Shown here one piece after another: positions 9,796-20,766 of a stretch of DNA of 64,000 nt; the first letter of the stretch is position 1; each line of letters opens with the position of its first letter. This DNA is from Sophora flavescens. Taxonomy: Eukaryota > Streptophyta > Magnoliopsida > Fabales > Fabaceae. The notes under the pieces were generated by a model, which made no database searches, was not told the origin of the DNA, and saw nothing but the letters and a program-made list of their open reading frames with translations. Location: contig CM061070.1 of the NCBI GenBank assembly GCA_030762895.1, forward strand, positions 52,905,557-52,969,556, given 5' to 3'. Position numbers and translations under genes: made by a program.

Positions 9796-11123
9796 ATGAG
9801 GCATTCCAGTTTATTGTGTTACTTGTTTAAACATAATAAAGTCCTTAGAATAGAAATTTCAGTTTAATAGAATATCAAGTACATGACTTGATCGTGAGAC
9901 ACTATTGAACAATGAAATACTATTCTTAAATATCCGTAGTCAAGTATTTTATCAACAAGGACAATAATAATACAATTGAGACTATTATGTGTGCAGACTG
10001 ATGACCATATCTCACGGGTCATGGATATGAGATATCGAGTCGCCACATAGGTACACATTAAGGTAATGATGTACTGGATTGACCCACCATGAGAACACTA
10101 CATGGAGCGTTATGTGAGTGTCATAAGTAGTTCTCATAGTGACAATGGTGTATGTAATCCTTCGACCTGAAATCACTACGATCCCTACATGAGGAGTCGT
10201 GTGCTTTAATATCGTCAAACGTCATCTGCAATAGGATGATTATAAAGACGGTCATTGGGCATACCACGAGCCATGCAGAGGGATGTGAGTGACCTAGATG
10301 GAATTTGTCCCTCCTACATAACAGGAGTAATATCTGTGGGCCCCCTGATAGAGTGAGACTGTAAAATGCATGGTCGTGCTGAAATGAGTCAATATGAGAT
10401 ATTGACCTCATTTGTTGTTAAGTCTACTCGGGTATCAGGGAACATGATATTGAACCATACAAGGGTGACACATTCTATGCCTTGTGTTCAATATAGATAT
10501 ATGGACAAAGGGATAATAATGCACATGAATATTTGTCACAGAAAGGTTTCGTCAAATCACTGACTTTCTCACTACTTAGGTAGCAGTGATGTATTGCTAG
10601 ATACCGCTCACTGTTTGTAATATTAAATGGGATTTAATATTACTGCTAACGTATTGGGAACCTATAGGGTCACACACAAAAGAGCGGATTAAAAGAAGCA
10701 TTAAAAGAAAGTTGGACTTTCCTATTGGGCCTAGCGCATAGTAGATGGGCTTAGGTCAAATGCTGCTCACTAATTCACTTAAGGAGGTGCTACTATAAGT
10801 AGACCACTTAAGTTGTTGTGCCTAGACGGTTGATAACCTAGCCGCACAAAAGAGAGTAAGTGTGAACAACAAAGTCTCGGTTTTGAAGCTAGCACTGTGA
10901 GACAGAGACGCTTCGGTTCGTGACGTTGGACGCTCACGGAATCCGCTCGTGTGGATACCTCTAGAGACACCGTTCGTGCGGTGTTCGTGATAGACGAATT
11001 TCAATAAACAGCCATCGCTTCAAGAGGTAAACTTTCGAATCATGAATCATGACCATTCGCAAGGATCCTTCGATGGGAATTTTTCCGCTGCGTTTCTTTT
11101 GTTTTATACGCAAATTCCCAACA
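9676..11123 (+). repeat. 3' LTR of copia 1 (1,448 bp)
   Basis: It begins TGTTGGTGTAAGCCC and ends CAAATTCCCAACA, with a 6-bp terminal inverted repeat. It is nearly identical over its length to the LTRs at 15793-17237 and 22818-24252 (both reversed). It contains an (AT)n tract near its 5' end. ORFs inside it are not protein-like. Confidence 0.92.
9739..9792 (+). repeat. (AT)n microsatellite in copia LTR
   Basis: About 27 AT dinucleotides. The same position in the other two copia LTRs holds shorter or interrupted AT runs (17120-17180 and 24151-24190), so the tract varies in length between copies. Confidence 0.95.
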
Positions 11124-13086
11124 CTAAGACTCTCCCTCACAAATCCCTTTTGCAAGAAGTCATCCACTTGCCTTTGAATCTCCTTTGCTTCCTCGGGACT
11201 TGATCTATAGGCTGGTCTGTTTGGAAGTGAAGCACCTGGGACGAAGTCAATTTGATGTTCAATACCTCTTAAGGGAGGTAATCCATGGGGAACCTCTTCT
11301 GGAAAAACATCAACAAATTCCTGCAATAAGGAAACAAACTCACTAGTCAAAGAAGAATTAAGGTCGTTAGTGAGAAAAACATCCTTGTACAGGAGTACAA
11401 GTAGCTGCTCTCTAGCTATCAAAGAACTCTCAAACTCTCTTTTCTTTGCAAATGCACTCACTCTCTTATTTTTCTCTTCTTTGTTTTCTGACTTTTTTTG
11501 CTCACTCTCATTTTTCTTATCCTTCTTCTCCTTTTCTTTTAAGCTCATTTGCTCTTCTCTCAACTTACACTCTCTTGAAATTCTGATTTGGTCAGCATAA
11601 GCCTCCGCAGGTTGGAGAGGTGTTAAAACAATGGTGCGATTGTCCATAACAAGATTGTATCTATTTTTGTACCCATCATGAGTAACTCTTTTATCAAATT
11701 GCCGTGGACGCCCAAGAAGTAAATGTCCAGCATGCATAGGAGCCACATCACAAAGAACTTCATCCTTGTACTTCCCAATAGAAAATGAAATTAACACTTG
11801 CTTAGTCACCCTTATGTATCCACAATCGTTCAACCACTGGAGTCTATATGGATTTGGATGCTTTAAAGTTGGCAAACTCAATTTCTCAACCAACAAGGCG
11901 CTAGTAACAATTGCTTTAAACTGCATACCTTATTATTGACATGGCATCTTGTATGAAAGATATGCTCACGCTGCTCATCATCACAATTTACTTTAGGTTG
12001 CATGTTAAGAGCACCCCTAGTAACAAGTACTTCTCCATTTACAGGTTCAGCAACCTCAACATCACTACAATCCTCCAAAGATGGCATATCATCATCACTT
12101 GAGCTCACACTCTCTATATCTCCATTGTCCAACAGTATCATGGCTCTTTTATTTGGGCATTGAGAAGCAATATGCCCAATTCCTTGACACCTGTAACATT
12201 TGACATCACGAGATCTAGAAGATGAATTAGTCTCCATTTTACCTTTGGGTACAACAATTGAATTTTTGGTATTTGCATCTTCTTTTGTCTTTGGCATAGA
12301 TTTGTTGTTTTGCCAATTTGATTTCCATGAAGAATTAGAAGGGAATTTGTAAGTGCTCTTAGCTTTTAGTTGCCTTTCCACTTGAATAGCTTTGTGCAGC
12401 AAATCCTCCATCTCCACATAATGTTGCAATTCTACCACATCAGCTATCTCCTTCTTTAATCCTCCAAGGAATCTAGCCATAGTTGCCTCTCGGTCTTCTT
12501 CAACATTTGCTCTAATCATGGCTATTTCCATCTCCTTGTAGTAATCTTCCACACTCATAGAACCTTGAGTTAGTCTTTGCAATCTCCGGTACAAGTCCCT
12601 ATGGTAGTGGCTAGGGACAAATCTTGTCCTCATGGCAGCCTTCATCTCTTCCCATGTACAAATAGGACTCTCCCCATTTCTCCGCCTACTAATAACAAAT
12701 CGATCCCACCAAATACTAGCATAATCGGTGAATTCAACAACTGCTAGTTTAATCTTCTTCTCCTCCGAATAATTGTGACAGTCAAACACATGTTCAACCT
12801 TTCTTTCCCACTCCAAGTACAATTCAGGATCATTCTTTCCTTGAAATGAAGGAATTGTCATCTTAATACTTCCCAAATTTGTGTATCTTGTTTCACCTCT
12901 TCTCCTTCTATTAACTCTCCTACTCGAATGATCCTCTTCCTCTTCTTCAGAACTGGATTGTGGCGGTGTTCTAGAACTGGATGCAGGTTGTAGATTGTCT
13001 AATCTTGTGTTTAGAGCTCGGAATTGTTCTTGAACAGCCTTCACAAACAACCTAAGATCAAACTCTCCTTCTTGTCCTCCACTCAT
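11124..13086 (-). pseudogene. gag-protease-RT of gypsy family A copy 2
   Basis: The gag start is the ATG at 13086 (MSGGQEGEFDLRLFVKAVQ), confirmed by the same start in copy 3. It contains a Ser/Glu-rich segment, the retrotransposon gag domain (YLEWERKVEHVFDCHNYSEE) and the zinc knuckle CYRCQGIGHIASQC at 12158-12199. The protease is inactivated: about 19 bp present in copy 3 are missing near 11910, which removes the D-S-G active site and shifts the frame. Downstream the frame recovers (GRPRQFD, K/E-rich tail, LLQEFVDVF, LRGIEHQIDFVPG) and RT is cut after R-E-S-L-S by the copia insertion. The tail of the reading frame past 11124 is copia LTR, not gypsy. Confidence 0.88.
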
Positions 13087-13699
13087 GATAAAAATGTTGC
13101 AAAATTTATGTTAAAATTGATAACAAATGAATAATAATCCAACACTAGGGAAATCCTCACACAAACACTCTCTTATGTGTTTCACACTTTTGGCTTTTTC
13201 CCTCTGATGTTCTCACCACTCTTGCCTTTTACCACTCAGCTTTTACCTTATGAGTTCTTAAGTAAGAACCTTTGGATGGTTCTACACAACAAGAAACAGC
13301 AAGGAATTGATGATAACTTTGGTGAACCAAAAACTACAAGGAACAACTGAATAGAAACAAGAAATTCAAGAAAAGTACTGTAATGAGGACAAGATCAATG
13401 AAGGAATTATAGAATAACCAAGAAATAAGCCAAAGAAACTCAAAAAAAATATTCACTTTTGTTTGCAAATTCTTCTTTTTATTTCAATCTGGAATTCTTC
13501 TTTTTTTTTTTCAATCTGGAATTCTTCTTTTGTTTGCAAAATTCTTCTTTTTCCACGAATTTTTTTTTTAAAGCATAACAGAAACAAACAAAGGAAGATG
13601 ACGTAGAATAAAGATAGACACAACAGCGGTTTTTTTTTTTTTTTTGAAAACAAAGGATAGATAACACCTGATTTCAAGAGCCGAAGCTCTGATGCCAAA
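13087..13699 (-). other. Leader and PBS of gypsy family A copy 2
   Basis: This is untranslated sequence between the 5' LTR and gag, matched by 55515-56090 in copy 3. On the - strand the LTR end CTATCA is followed by TT and then TGGCATCAGAGC, a one-base variant of the tRNA-iMet primer site TGGTATCAGAGC (about 13687-13698). It contains T-rich runs near 13500 and 13630 that differ in length from copy 3. No gene seen. Confidence 0.75.
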
Positions 13700-14504
13700 T
13701 GATAGGAGATCACTTAGGACCGTCTTGAAAACAGGCAAAGGACACAAGGAACTTGACCCTAACCGCGACCTGCCGGTAGAACCAGAGTTATCAAAGAAGC
13801 GTGACCCTAACCGCGACCTGCCGGTAGGACCAACACTATAAAGTTCTTAACCCAACAACAAAGGGAAAAGCTCTCACAATAGAGAAACTCTCAAATTTCA
13901 TTAATCATCAAAATCTTCCTTGTGTAGTACAAGAGTTCCCTATTTATTGCCTAACTAGGAAATACAAGAAATAAATTCCCACTACCATGCATTTACCACA
14001 TAAATATACAAATGCATGTACACTACCTAGAAAGTAAGCATAATCAAGCTGTTAAATTCCCACCAGATATTATTATGACTTATGGAACTACTAGGAGGCA
14101 TTTATTGGACTTAGGGGAAAACTAAAAGTCACCAGAAAATTGTGCCCAAAATAACTACGAAAATTACAAATAAAAATGGTAAAAATTGGGCTTTAATTAT
14201 TATCTAATCAGTCCATTGATAAAGTCCACTAATCAGCCCTTGAATGCTTCTTGTCTTTTGAATTGGGCCTTCCAAGATAGTCTTCACGTTGGACTGAAAT
14301 CAACCTCACCAAGTTGGAGCAAAGTGACCCAATTTGGAGCAGCCTCTAATGCATGTTGGTCTTCCTTCTCTTTGATCATTATGATTAGGCCTTGTAAATC
14401 TTGCTTCATCCTCTTAGTCTTGGACCTAGTCATAGGACCTCCAATTCCATGCAAAGGATCTTTAGATGGGCTGGCTGCATCTCTATCATTTCTTGGTTTG
14501 CATC
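13700..14504 (-). repeat. 5' LTR of gypsy family A copy 2
   Basis: On the - strand it begins TGATGCAAACCAAGAA (first base pair or two altered) and ends GATCTCCTATCA. The U3 part encodes a pol-like tail with G-G-P-M-T-R-S-K-T-K-R near 14412-14450. The TATA box seen in sister LTRs as TATAAATAGG reads AATAAATAGG here (about 13949). Two copies of an ACCGCGACCTGCCGGTAG motif occur near 13770 and 13815. ORFs on the + strand are shadows. Confidence 0.85.
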
Positions 14505-14904
14505 TCTTAGTCTTGAGAGTTTCTCTAATGTATGTGGTAAATGCATGATAGTGGGATATCATGTTTATGCTCATTTACTAGGTAATGTAAATGCAATTAC
14601 CAATTTGTGGTAAATGCATGATAGTGGGAGTTTTATTTCTTGTATTTCCAAGTTAGCCTATAAATAGGGAACTCTTGTACTACACAAATCAGTTTTTGAA
14701 GATAATGAAATTTGAAGAGTTTTATCTATTATGAGAGCTTCCCTTGGGTTCTTGGGTAAAAGAACTAAATCCGATCTTATCAAGGCAACTTGTGGTGATC
14801 AAACCCATGACTTATCACTCACCTTCTCACTTATATCTTGAGTGTGGCGTCAATATCCTTCTTTTGTCTGAAATTTCAAGGCGGTCCGGATTAGGATCAT
14901 ATCA
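14505..14904 (+). repeat. LTR fragment related to family A, opposite orientation
   Basis: From about 14530 the + strand resembles the reverse complement of 13850-14060 (GGTAAATGCATGATAGTGGG, TATAAATAGGGAACTC, then ACTACACAAATC). It ends GGATTAGGATCATATCA in the manner of a family A U5. It is thus a diverged relative facing copy 2's LTR. It ends at 14904, immediately before the PBS of the family B LTR on the other strand. No gene. Confidence 0.6.
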
Positions 14905-14914
14905 TTTGATACCA
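14905..14914 (-). other. PBS remnant of family B element (tRNA-iMet type)
   Basis: On the - strand the LTR end GTCATCA is followed by AG and TGGTATCAAA, the tRNA-iMet site. The match to the intact copy at 35702-35713 ends here, because the neighbouring LTR fragment starts. Confidence 0.6.
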
Positions 14915-15787
14915 CTTGATGACAACCAAATGGTGAGGTTGCCTTGTTGATGATCTATTTGGTTGAATTCTTAACAAGTTAATGTGAAACCAATTTTTGG
15001 AACCAAAATAAGAAGAAGAAAGAAACAAAATGGATGAGAAAGAGATGATGATGGCGCCACAAACTAGAGAGTTTGATAAGCCTATGATGTTCGCCACAAG
15101 AATCTTGGATTCTTGATAAGAACTAAGGTTGGCTCAACCAAGAACCAAAGAGAACAAAGTCTCACAAGTGGATTTAATCCAAATTCAACATCCAAGTTTT
15201 TTTTTCATGTGTTTAGGGGTGTAATACATATAGAGTGTGGCTGCCAACTTTTGGCTCACACCTTGTCTTTTCAAGATTCCATAATCCCCTCACTAACTAA
15301 GCTTAAATCAAGCCACTAAATGGTGAGTTAATTTTCTCTTTCCACCATTATGTGACTGTTACACATAAATCCCTTCTTTATACCCCTAATTATGTGGTGG
15401 TTACACTTGTTTCTCAAATTAAAAGTGTAACCCCCCATAATTTATTCAAAATACCAACACACTAATTTAGGAGTTCTTATACCATGCAAGTTAAAGATTC
15501 CTCCCACTAAGACAATCACAAATTATTTTTCCATCATGGATTACAAGTGGGCTGCCCCAAAAACATCACTTAGTAATTGGGCTCACTCATAAAACCCATT
15601 TACACTTATTGAATTAAAATAAATAACTAAATGGACTTATAACTAGAGCACGCCCCATTTGAACATGATCATGGGTCTTCTAGTTGAATGAGATAGGTCA
15701 TCAATTTGGGCTCCATTCCATTTGGTCTCGTTCTTGGGTTTGCTTCTATCAAAATAGTCTGCACTATGTAATTAAGAGCTTGTTGGA

Positions 15788-15792
15788 CTTTC
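15788..15792. repeat. Target-site duplication of copia 2, left (CTTTC)
   Basis: CTTTC immediately precedes the LTR TGTTGGG. The identical CTTTC at 24253-24257 immediately follows the other LTR's CCAACA. A 5-bp duplication is standard for copia integration. Confidence 0.9.
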
Positions 15793-17237
15793 TGTTGGGA
15801 ATTTGCGTATAAAACAAAAGAAACGCAGTGGAAAAATTCCCATCGAAGGATCCTTGCGAATGGTCATGATTCATGATTCGAAAGTTTACCTCTTGAAGCG
15901 ATGGCTGTTTGTTGAAATTCGTCTATCACGAACACCGCACGAACGGTGTCTCTAGAGGTATCCACAAGAGCGGATTCCGTGAGCGTCCAACGTCACGAAC
16001 CGAAGCGTCTCTGTCTCACAGTGCTAGCTTCAAAACCGAGACTTTGTTGTTCACACTTACTCTCTTTTGTGCGGCTAGGTTATCAACCGTGTGGGCACAA
16101 CAACTTAAGTGGTCTACTTATAGTATCACCTCCTTAAGTGAGTTAGTGAGCAACATTTGACCTAAGCCCATCTACTATGCGCTAGGCCCAATAGGAAAGT
16201 CCAACTTTCTTTTAATGCTTCTTTTAATCCGCTCTTTTGTGTGTGACCCTATAGGTTCCCAATACGTTAGCAGTAATATTAAATCCCATTTAATATTACA
16301 AACGATGTGAGCGGTATCTAGCAATACATCACTGCTACCTAAGTAGTGAGAAAGTCAGCGATTTGACGAAACCTTTCTGTGACAAATATTCATGTGCATT
16401 GTTATCCCTTTGTCCATATATCTATATTGAACACAAGGCATAGAATGTGTCACCCTTGTATGGTTCAATATCATGTTCCCTGATACCCGAGTAGACTTAA
16501 CAACAAATGAGGTCAATATCTCATATTGACTCATTTCAGCACGGCCATGCATTTTACAGTCTCACTCTATCAGGGGGCCCACAGATATTACTCCTGTTAT
16601 GTAGGAGGGACAAATTCCATCTAGGTCACTCACATCCCTCTGCATGGCTCGTGGTATGCCCAATGATCGTCTTTATAATCATCCTATCACAGATGACGTT
16701 TGACGATATTAAAGCACACGACTCCTCATGTAGGGATCGTAGTGATTTCAGGTCGAAGGATTACATACACCATTGTCACTATGAGAACTACTTATGACAC
16801 TCACATAACGCTCCATGTAGTGTTCTCATGGTGGGTCAATCCAGTACATCATTACCTTAATGCGTACCTATGTGGCAACTCGATATCTCATATCTATGAC
16901 CCGTGAGATGTGGTCATCAGTCTGCACACATAATAGTCTCAATTGTATTATTATTGTCCTTATTAATAAAATACTTGACTACGGATATTTAAGAATAAGA
17001 TTTCATTGTTCAATAGTGTCTCACGATCAAGTCATATACTTGATATTCTATTGAACAGAAATTTCTATTCTAAGGACTTTATTATGTTTAAACAAGTAAC
17101 ACAATAAACTGGAATGCCTCATATCATATATATATATATATATATATCTATATTATATATATATATCTATATTATAAATAGCAAGATACAAATGTAAGTC
17201 TAAAGAAATACATTGGCCTCTAGGGCTTACACCAACA
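15793..17237 (-). repeat. 3' LTR of copia 2 (1,445 bp)
   Basis: On the + strand it starts TGTTGGGAATTTGCG and ends CTTACACCAACA. It matches 9676-11123 (reverse) and 22818-24252 (direct). The AT run near 17120-17180 is interrupted by TCTATATT. Short ORFs within are LTR shadows. Confidence 0.93.
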
Positions 17238-17252
17238 ATCTCCCCCTAGCAC
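17238..17252 (-). other. Polypurine tract of copia 2
   Basis: The - strand reads GTGCTAGGGGGAGAT directly upstream of the LTR. It has one more G than the copia 1 version (AGTGGGAGAT). Confidence 0.75.
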
Positions 17253-18732
17253 TAGAGCCATTCAGGCATCAATCTAATGCCCATCGATCTAGTGTGACCT
17301 TCATGCTTCTGTTGAGCAAGAGGTTTCGTAAGTGGGTCAGCAACGTTATCAAGTGTTGGTACTCTGCATATCTTCACATCTCCTCTATCGATAATCTCTC
17401 GAATGAGATGGAAACGCCTAAGTATATGTTTGGATCGCTGATGAGATCTAGGTTCCTTAGCTTGTGCAATGGCCCCATTGTTATCACAACAGAGATCAAT
17501 GGGGTCCACAATACCAGGAATCGTACCAAGCTCAGTAATGAACTTCCTGATCCAAACAGCCTCCTTTGCTGCATTGGAGGCAGCAATATACTCAGCCTCT
17601 GTAGTAGAATCGCAAATCGTCTCCTGCTTCGAACTTTTCCAGCTCACAGCCCCGCCATTCAGGCAGAAGACATAACCAGATTACGATCTGGAATCATCCT
17701 TATCGGTCTGGAAGCTAGCATCGGTGTAACCTATTACATCAAGCTCTTCCTCACCTCCATATACCAAGAACGAATCCTTAGTTCTTGTCAAGTACTTAAG
17801 GATGCTCTTGACAAACACCGATGACTTTCACCGGATCGGATCGGTACTGCTCGTTATGCTTAAAGCATACGATACATCTGGTCGAGTACATAACATGGCA
17901 TACATGATAGATCCAATTGCGGATGCATATGGAATCTTACTCATGCGATCCCTTTCTTCTTGAGTGGAAGGGGATTGTGCCTTTGATAGGCATATACCAT
18001 GTGACATAGGCAAGAGTCCTTTCTTGGATTCATGCATGTTAAAGCGTCTCAACACTTTGTCTATGTATGTACTCTGACTTAGGCCATGAAATTTCAGTGA
18101 TCTATCCCTATAGATCCTGATTCCCAATACATAGGTAGCCTCACCCAAATCTTTCATAGAGAAGCAATTCCCTAACCATGTCTTTACATTTTGTAGTGTA
18201 GGGATGTCATTTCCAATGAGTAATATGTCATCTACATATAACACCAGAAAAAACAACAATGCTCCCACTAACCTTCTTGTAGACACAAGGTTCATCTTCA
18301 TTTTTGATGAATCCGTCTCGTCTTACAAAGATCATCAAAACGAAGGTTCCAACTTCGGAAGCTTGCTTCAATCCATAGATTGACCGCTGCAATTTACATA
18401 CCTTTCGGGCATCCTCTCAAATGTCAAAGCCTTCGAGGTTGTGTCATGTACACATCCTCAAGAAGCTTTCAATTAAGGAAGGCAGTTTTGACATCCATCT
18501 GCCATATCTCATAATCATGGTATGCAGCGATAGCAAGTAAGATCCGGACGGATTTAAGCATCGCAACAGGTGAAAAGGTCTCATCATAGTCGACACCATG
18601 AATTTGCTTGAAACCCTTAGCGACCAAGCGAGCCTTAAAGGTGTGTACCTTACCATCCATGTCAGTTTTCTTTTTGAAAACCCACTTGCACCCTATAGGT
18701 TTTACCCCTTCGGTGGCTCTACCAAGGTCCAT
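17252..18732 (-). pseudogene. Copia 2 reverse transcriptase and RNase H
   Basis: RT starts around 18732 (GCKWVFKKK, FKARLVAKGF, MDVKTAFLN) and is interrupted near 18450. The palm piece 18301-17828 keeps the catalytic Y-V-D-D at 18227-18238, then MKDLGEATYVLGI and RPDVSYAL. A frameshifted segment separates it from RNase H (17647-17252: STTEAEYIAASNAAKEAVWI, CDNNGAIAQA, RSKHI). RNase H ends just before the PPT. This copy is better preserved than copia 1, where the Y-V-D-D box is lost, but at least three frame breaks remain. Confidence 0.87.
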
Positions 18733-18903
18733 ACCTGGTTGGTGTACATGGAATCCATCTCGATTTCATGGCCTCAAGCCACTTCTCGGATTCCCGGGCC
18801 GAATGGCCTCCCGGTAGGTCACAGGCTCATCTTGATCCATGAGCAATACATCACCTTGTGGAGTCATGAGAAATCCATATCTCTCAGCTGGTGACGTATC
18901 TTG

Positions 18904-20358
18904 TTAGACCTCTCGCTGGTCTTGTGCTCTTTGGAGCGGGTTGTTCCTCCACAGACATTCTCGTGAAGGTTGCTCCTGTTCCACCAATGGTAGGTCACTA
19001 CTCTGTGATTCTTGAATTTCTTCAAGTTCTATCCTCCTCCCACTGGTTCCTATGGAGATAAACTCCTTTTCTAGGAATACACCAATCAGTGCGACAAACA
19101 CTTTGCCTTCGGAAGGATTATAGAAATAGTATCCCTTGGTTTCTTTGGGATACCCCACAAAGAAGCATTTATCAGATTTGGGATCAAGCTTATTAGAAAC
19201 TTGACGTTTTACATATGCTTCACAACCCCAAATCTTCATAAAAGACATGCTTTGGGTCGTCTACCAGTCCATATCTCATATGGTGTCTTTTCTACCGTTT
19301 TGGATGGAACACGGTTAAGTGTAAAAGCTGCTTGTCAATAGAGCATATCCCCAAAAGGAGTTTGGAAGGTTTGCATGACTCATCATAGACCGAACCATGT
19401 CCAACAAGGTTCGATTTCTCCTCTCGTAAACACCATTCCATTGTGGTGTTCCGGGTGGAGTGAGTAGAGATAAAATCCCACACTCTCTCAGATGATCATC
19501 AAACTCTAGGCTCAAATATTCACCACCTCGATCTGATCGAAGAGCTTTAATATTTTTACCAAGTTGGTTTTGTACCTCATTTTTGAATTCCTTGAACTTT
19601 TCAAAGGATTCCGATTTATGTTTCATAAGATACACAAATCCATATCTACTGAAATCATCAAGAAATGTGATGAAGTACTGAAAACCACCTCTAGCTAATG
19701 TGTTTAGGGGTCCGCATACATCGCTATGTATAAGACCCAAAAGATCGTTGGCTCTTTCACCTTTGCCGGTGAATGGAGCTTTAGTCATCTTTCCTAATAA
19801 ACAAGACTCACATATCTCATATGATTCATAATCAAATGAGTCCAAGAGTCCATCTTTATGGAGCTTCGAAATGCGCTTCTCATTTATATGGCCTAAACGA
19901 CAATGCCAAAGATAAGATGGGTTCAACTCATTTGGTTTGATCCTCTTAGTATTTACGTTATAGATGGGCATTTCAAGATCAAGGACATAAAGTCCATTAC
20001 TCATGTGTGCACTAGCATAGAAAATATCATCCAAATAAATAGAACAACTTTTGTTCTTTATTATAAAAGAAAAACCAATCTTGTCCAAACAAGAAATGGA
20101 AATGATATTCCTGCTAATTGCAGGCACAAAATAACAGTTCTCTAACTGAATAGTAAGCCCAGTGGGCAAAGTCAATACATAAGTCCCTACGGCTAAAGCA
20201 GCAACCTTTGCTCCATTTCCAACTCGTAGGTCGACTTCGCCCTTTGCCAATGGTCTACTCCTGTTTAGATCCTGCACATTTGTACAAATGTCAGAACCAC
20301 ATCCGGTATCTAATACCCATGATGCAGAAGTAGATAAATTGACTTCTATAACAAACAT
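18904..20358 (-). pseudogene. Copia 2 protease and integrase
   Basis: Protease around 20310 has D-T-G-C-G-S-D-I-C; the His found at the seventh position in copia 1 is Asp here. The gag-pre-integrase zinc domain (LWHCRLGH, CESCLLGK) and the integrase core with H-S-D-V-C-G-P, L-R-S-D-R-G-G-E-Y and N-G-V-Y-E-R-R-N run in one open frame down to 19315, so all three acidic residues are in frame here. A frameshift lies near 19310. The C-terminal part (MSFMKIWGCEAYVKRQ, VGYPKETKGYYFY) continues to about 18904. The reported ATG at 20358 is internal to the polyprotein and not a true start. Confidence 0.87.
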
Positions 20359-20399
20359 ACCTGAAGTGGAAGTCTCACTTCCCTTCTTCTTCTTGCTTT

Positions 20400-20766
20400 C
20401 TTCCGGTATTTTGGGCAGTTCCTCTTGCTTGCTTGCTCTTGGTAGAGCAGCTTGAGGTGCACGATCATATCGTACGCCTCCATGGTCTCATGTTGCTTTT
20501 GCAGCTCTGGAGGTCATGGCAGCAAGCATAAGACAGCCCACGTCTAAGGCGTCATCCTCGATGCTTCTTATAAGCATCCCCATCACCCTAGGAGCACTTG
20601 AAGCCGGTGGCTTCTCGGGAATAGGATCCTCAAGAACATACAGCTTTTTCTCATGTTTGAGGACAATCCTCAAGTTTCTGTACCAGTCCGGAAAATTGCG
20701 TTCGGATAGTTTGTCCTTCTCAAGGACGGATCGCAATGACAGGTTACTTGATGTGTTTGATGCCAT
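20400..20766 (-). pseudogene. Copia 2 gag, internally deleted
   Basis: Same ATG and N-terminus as copia 1 (MASNTSSNLSLRSVLEKDKL). A frameshift near 20580 (after SSAPR) disrupts it. The junction joining the Tyr-Gln-Glu-Gln segment to the end of a CCHC knuckle is identical to copia 1, which shows that the gag deletion predates both insertions. Confidence 0.82.

Larger units (their letters stand above)
5501..11123 (+). mobile_element. Ty1/copia retrotransposon, copia 1, 5' end missing
   Basis: It carries copia domain order (gag, protease, integrase, RT, RNase H) followed by PPT and a 1,448-bp 3' LTR with TGTTGG...CCAACA ends. It is the reverse-complement relative of copia 2 (15793-24252). The 5' LTR, PBS and about 1.4 kb of leader are lost in the gap. 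The LTR end at 11123 abuts family A gypsy RT sequence beginning CTAAG, so copia 1 is inserted into gypsy copy 2; the partner CTAAG duplication would be in the gap. The N-terminal gag motif and LTR size suggest the Angela/Tork part of copia, at low confidence. Confidence 0.9.
11124..14504 (-). mobile_element. Ty3/gypsy retrotransposon, family A copy 2, partial
   Basis: Read on the - strand it runs 5' LTR (14504-13700), PBS, leader, gag, protease and the start of RT, then stops at 11124 where the copia 1 LTR ends. The rest of pol and the 3' LTR should lie on the far side of copia 1, in the gap. It is in inverted orientation to copy 1 and the same orientation as copy 3. Confidence 0.9.

Noticed and set aside
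14186..14548. 120-codon + strand ORF in LTR A
   Set aside because: It is antisense to the conserved G-G-P-M-T-R coding tail of U3; the - strand frame is the one conserved between families.
16507..17054. Short ORFs on both strands of the copia LTRs
   Set aside because: They recur in all three LTR copies only because the LTR is repeated, and none has a recognisable domain.
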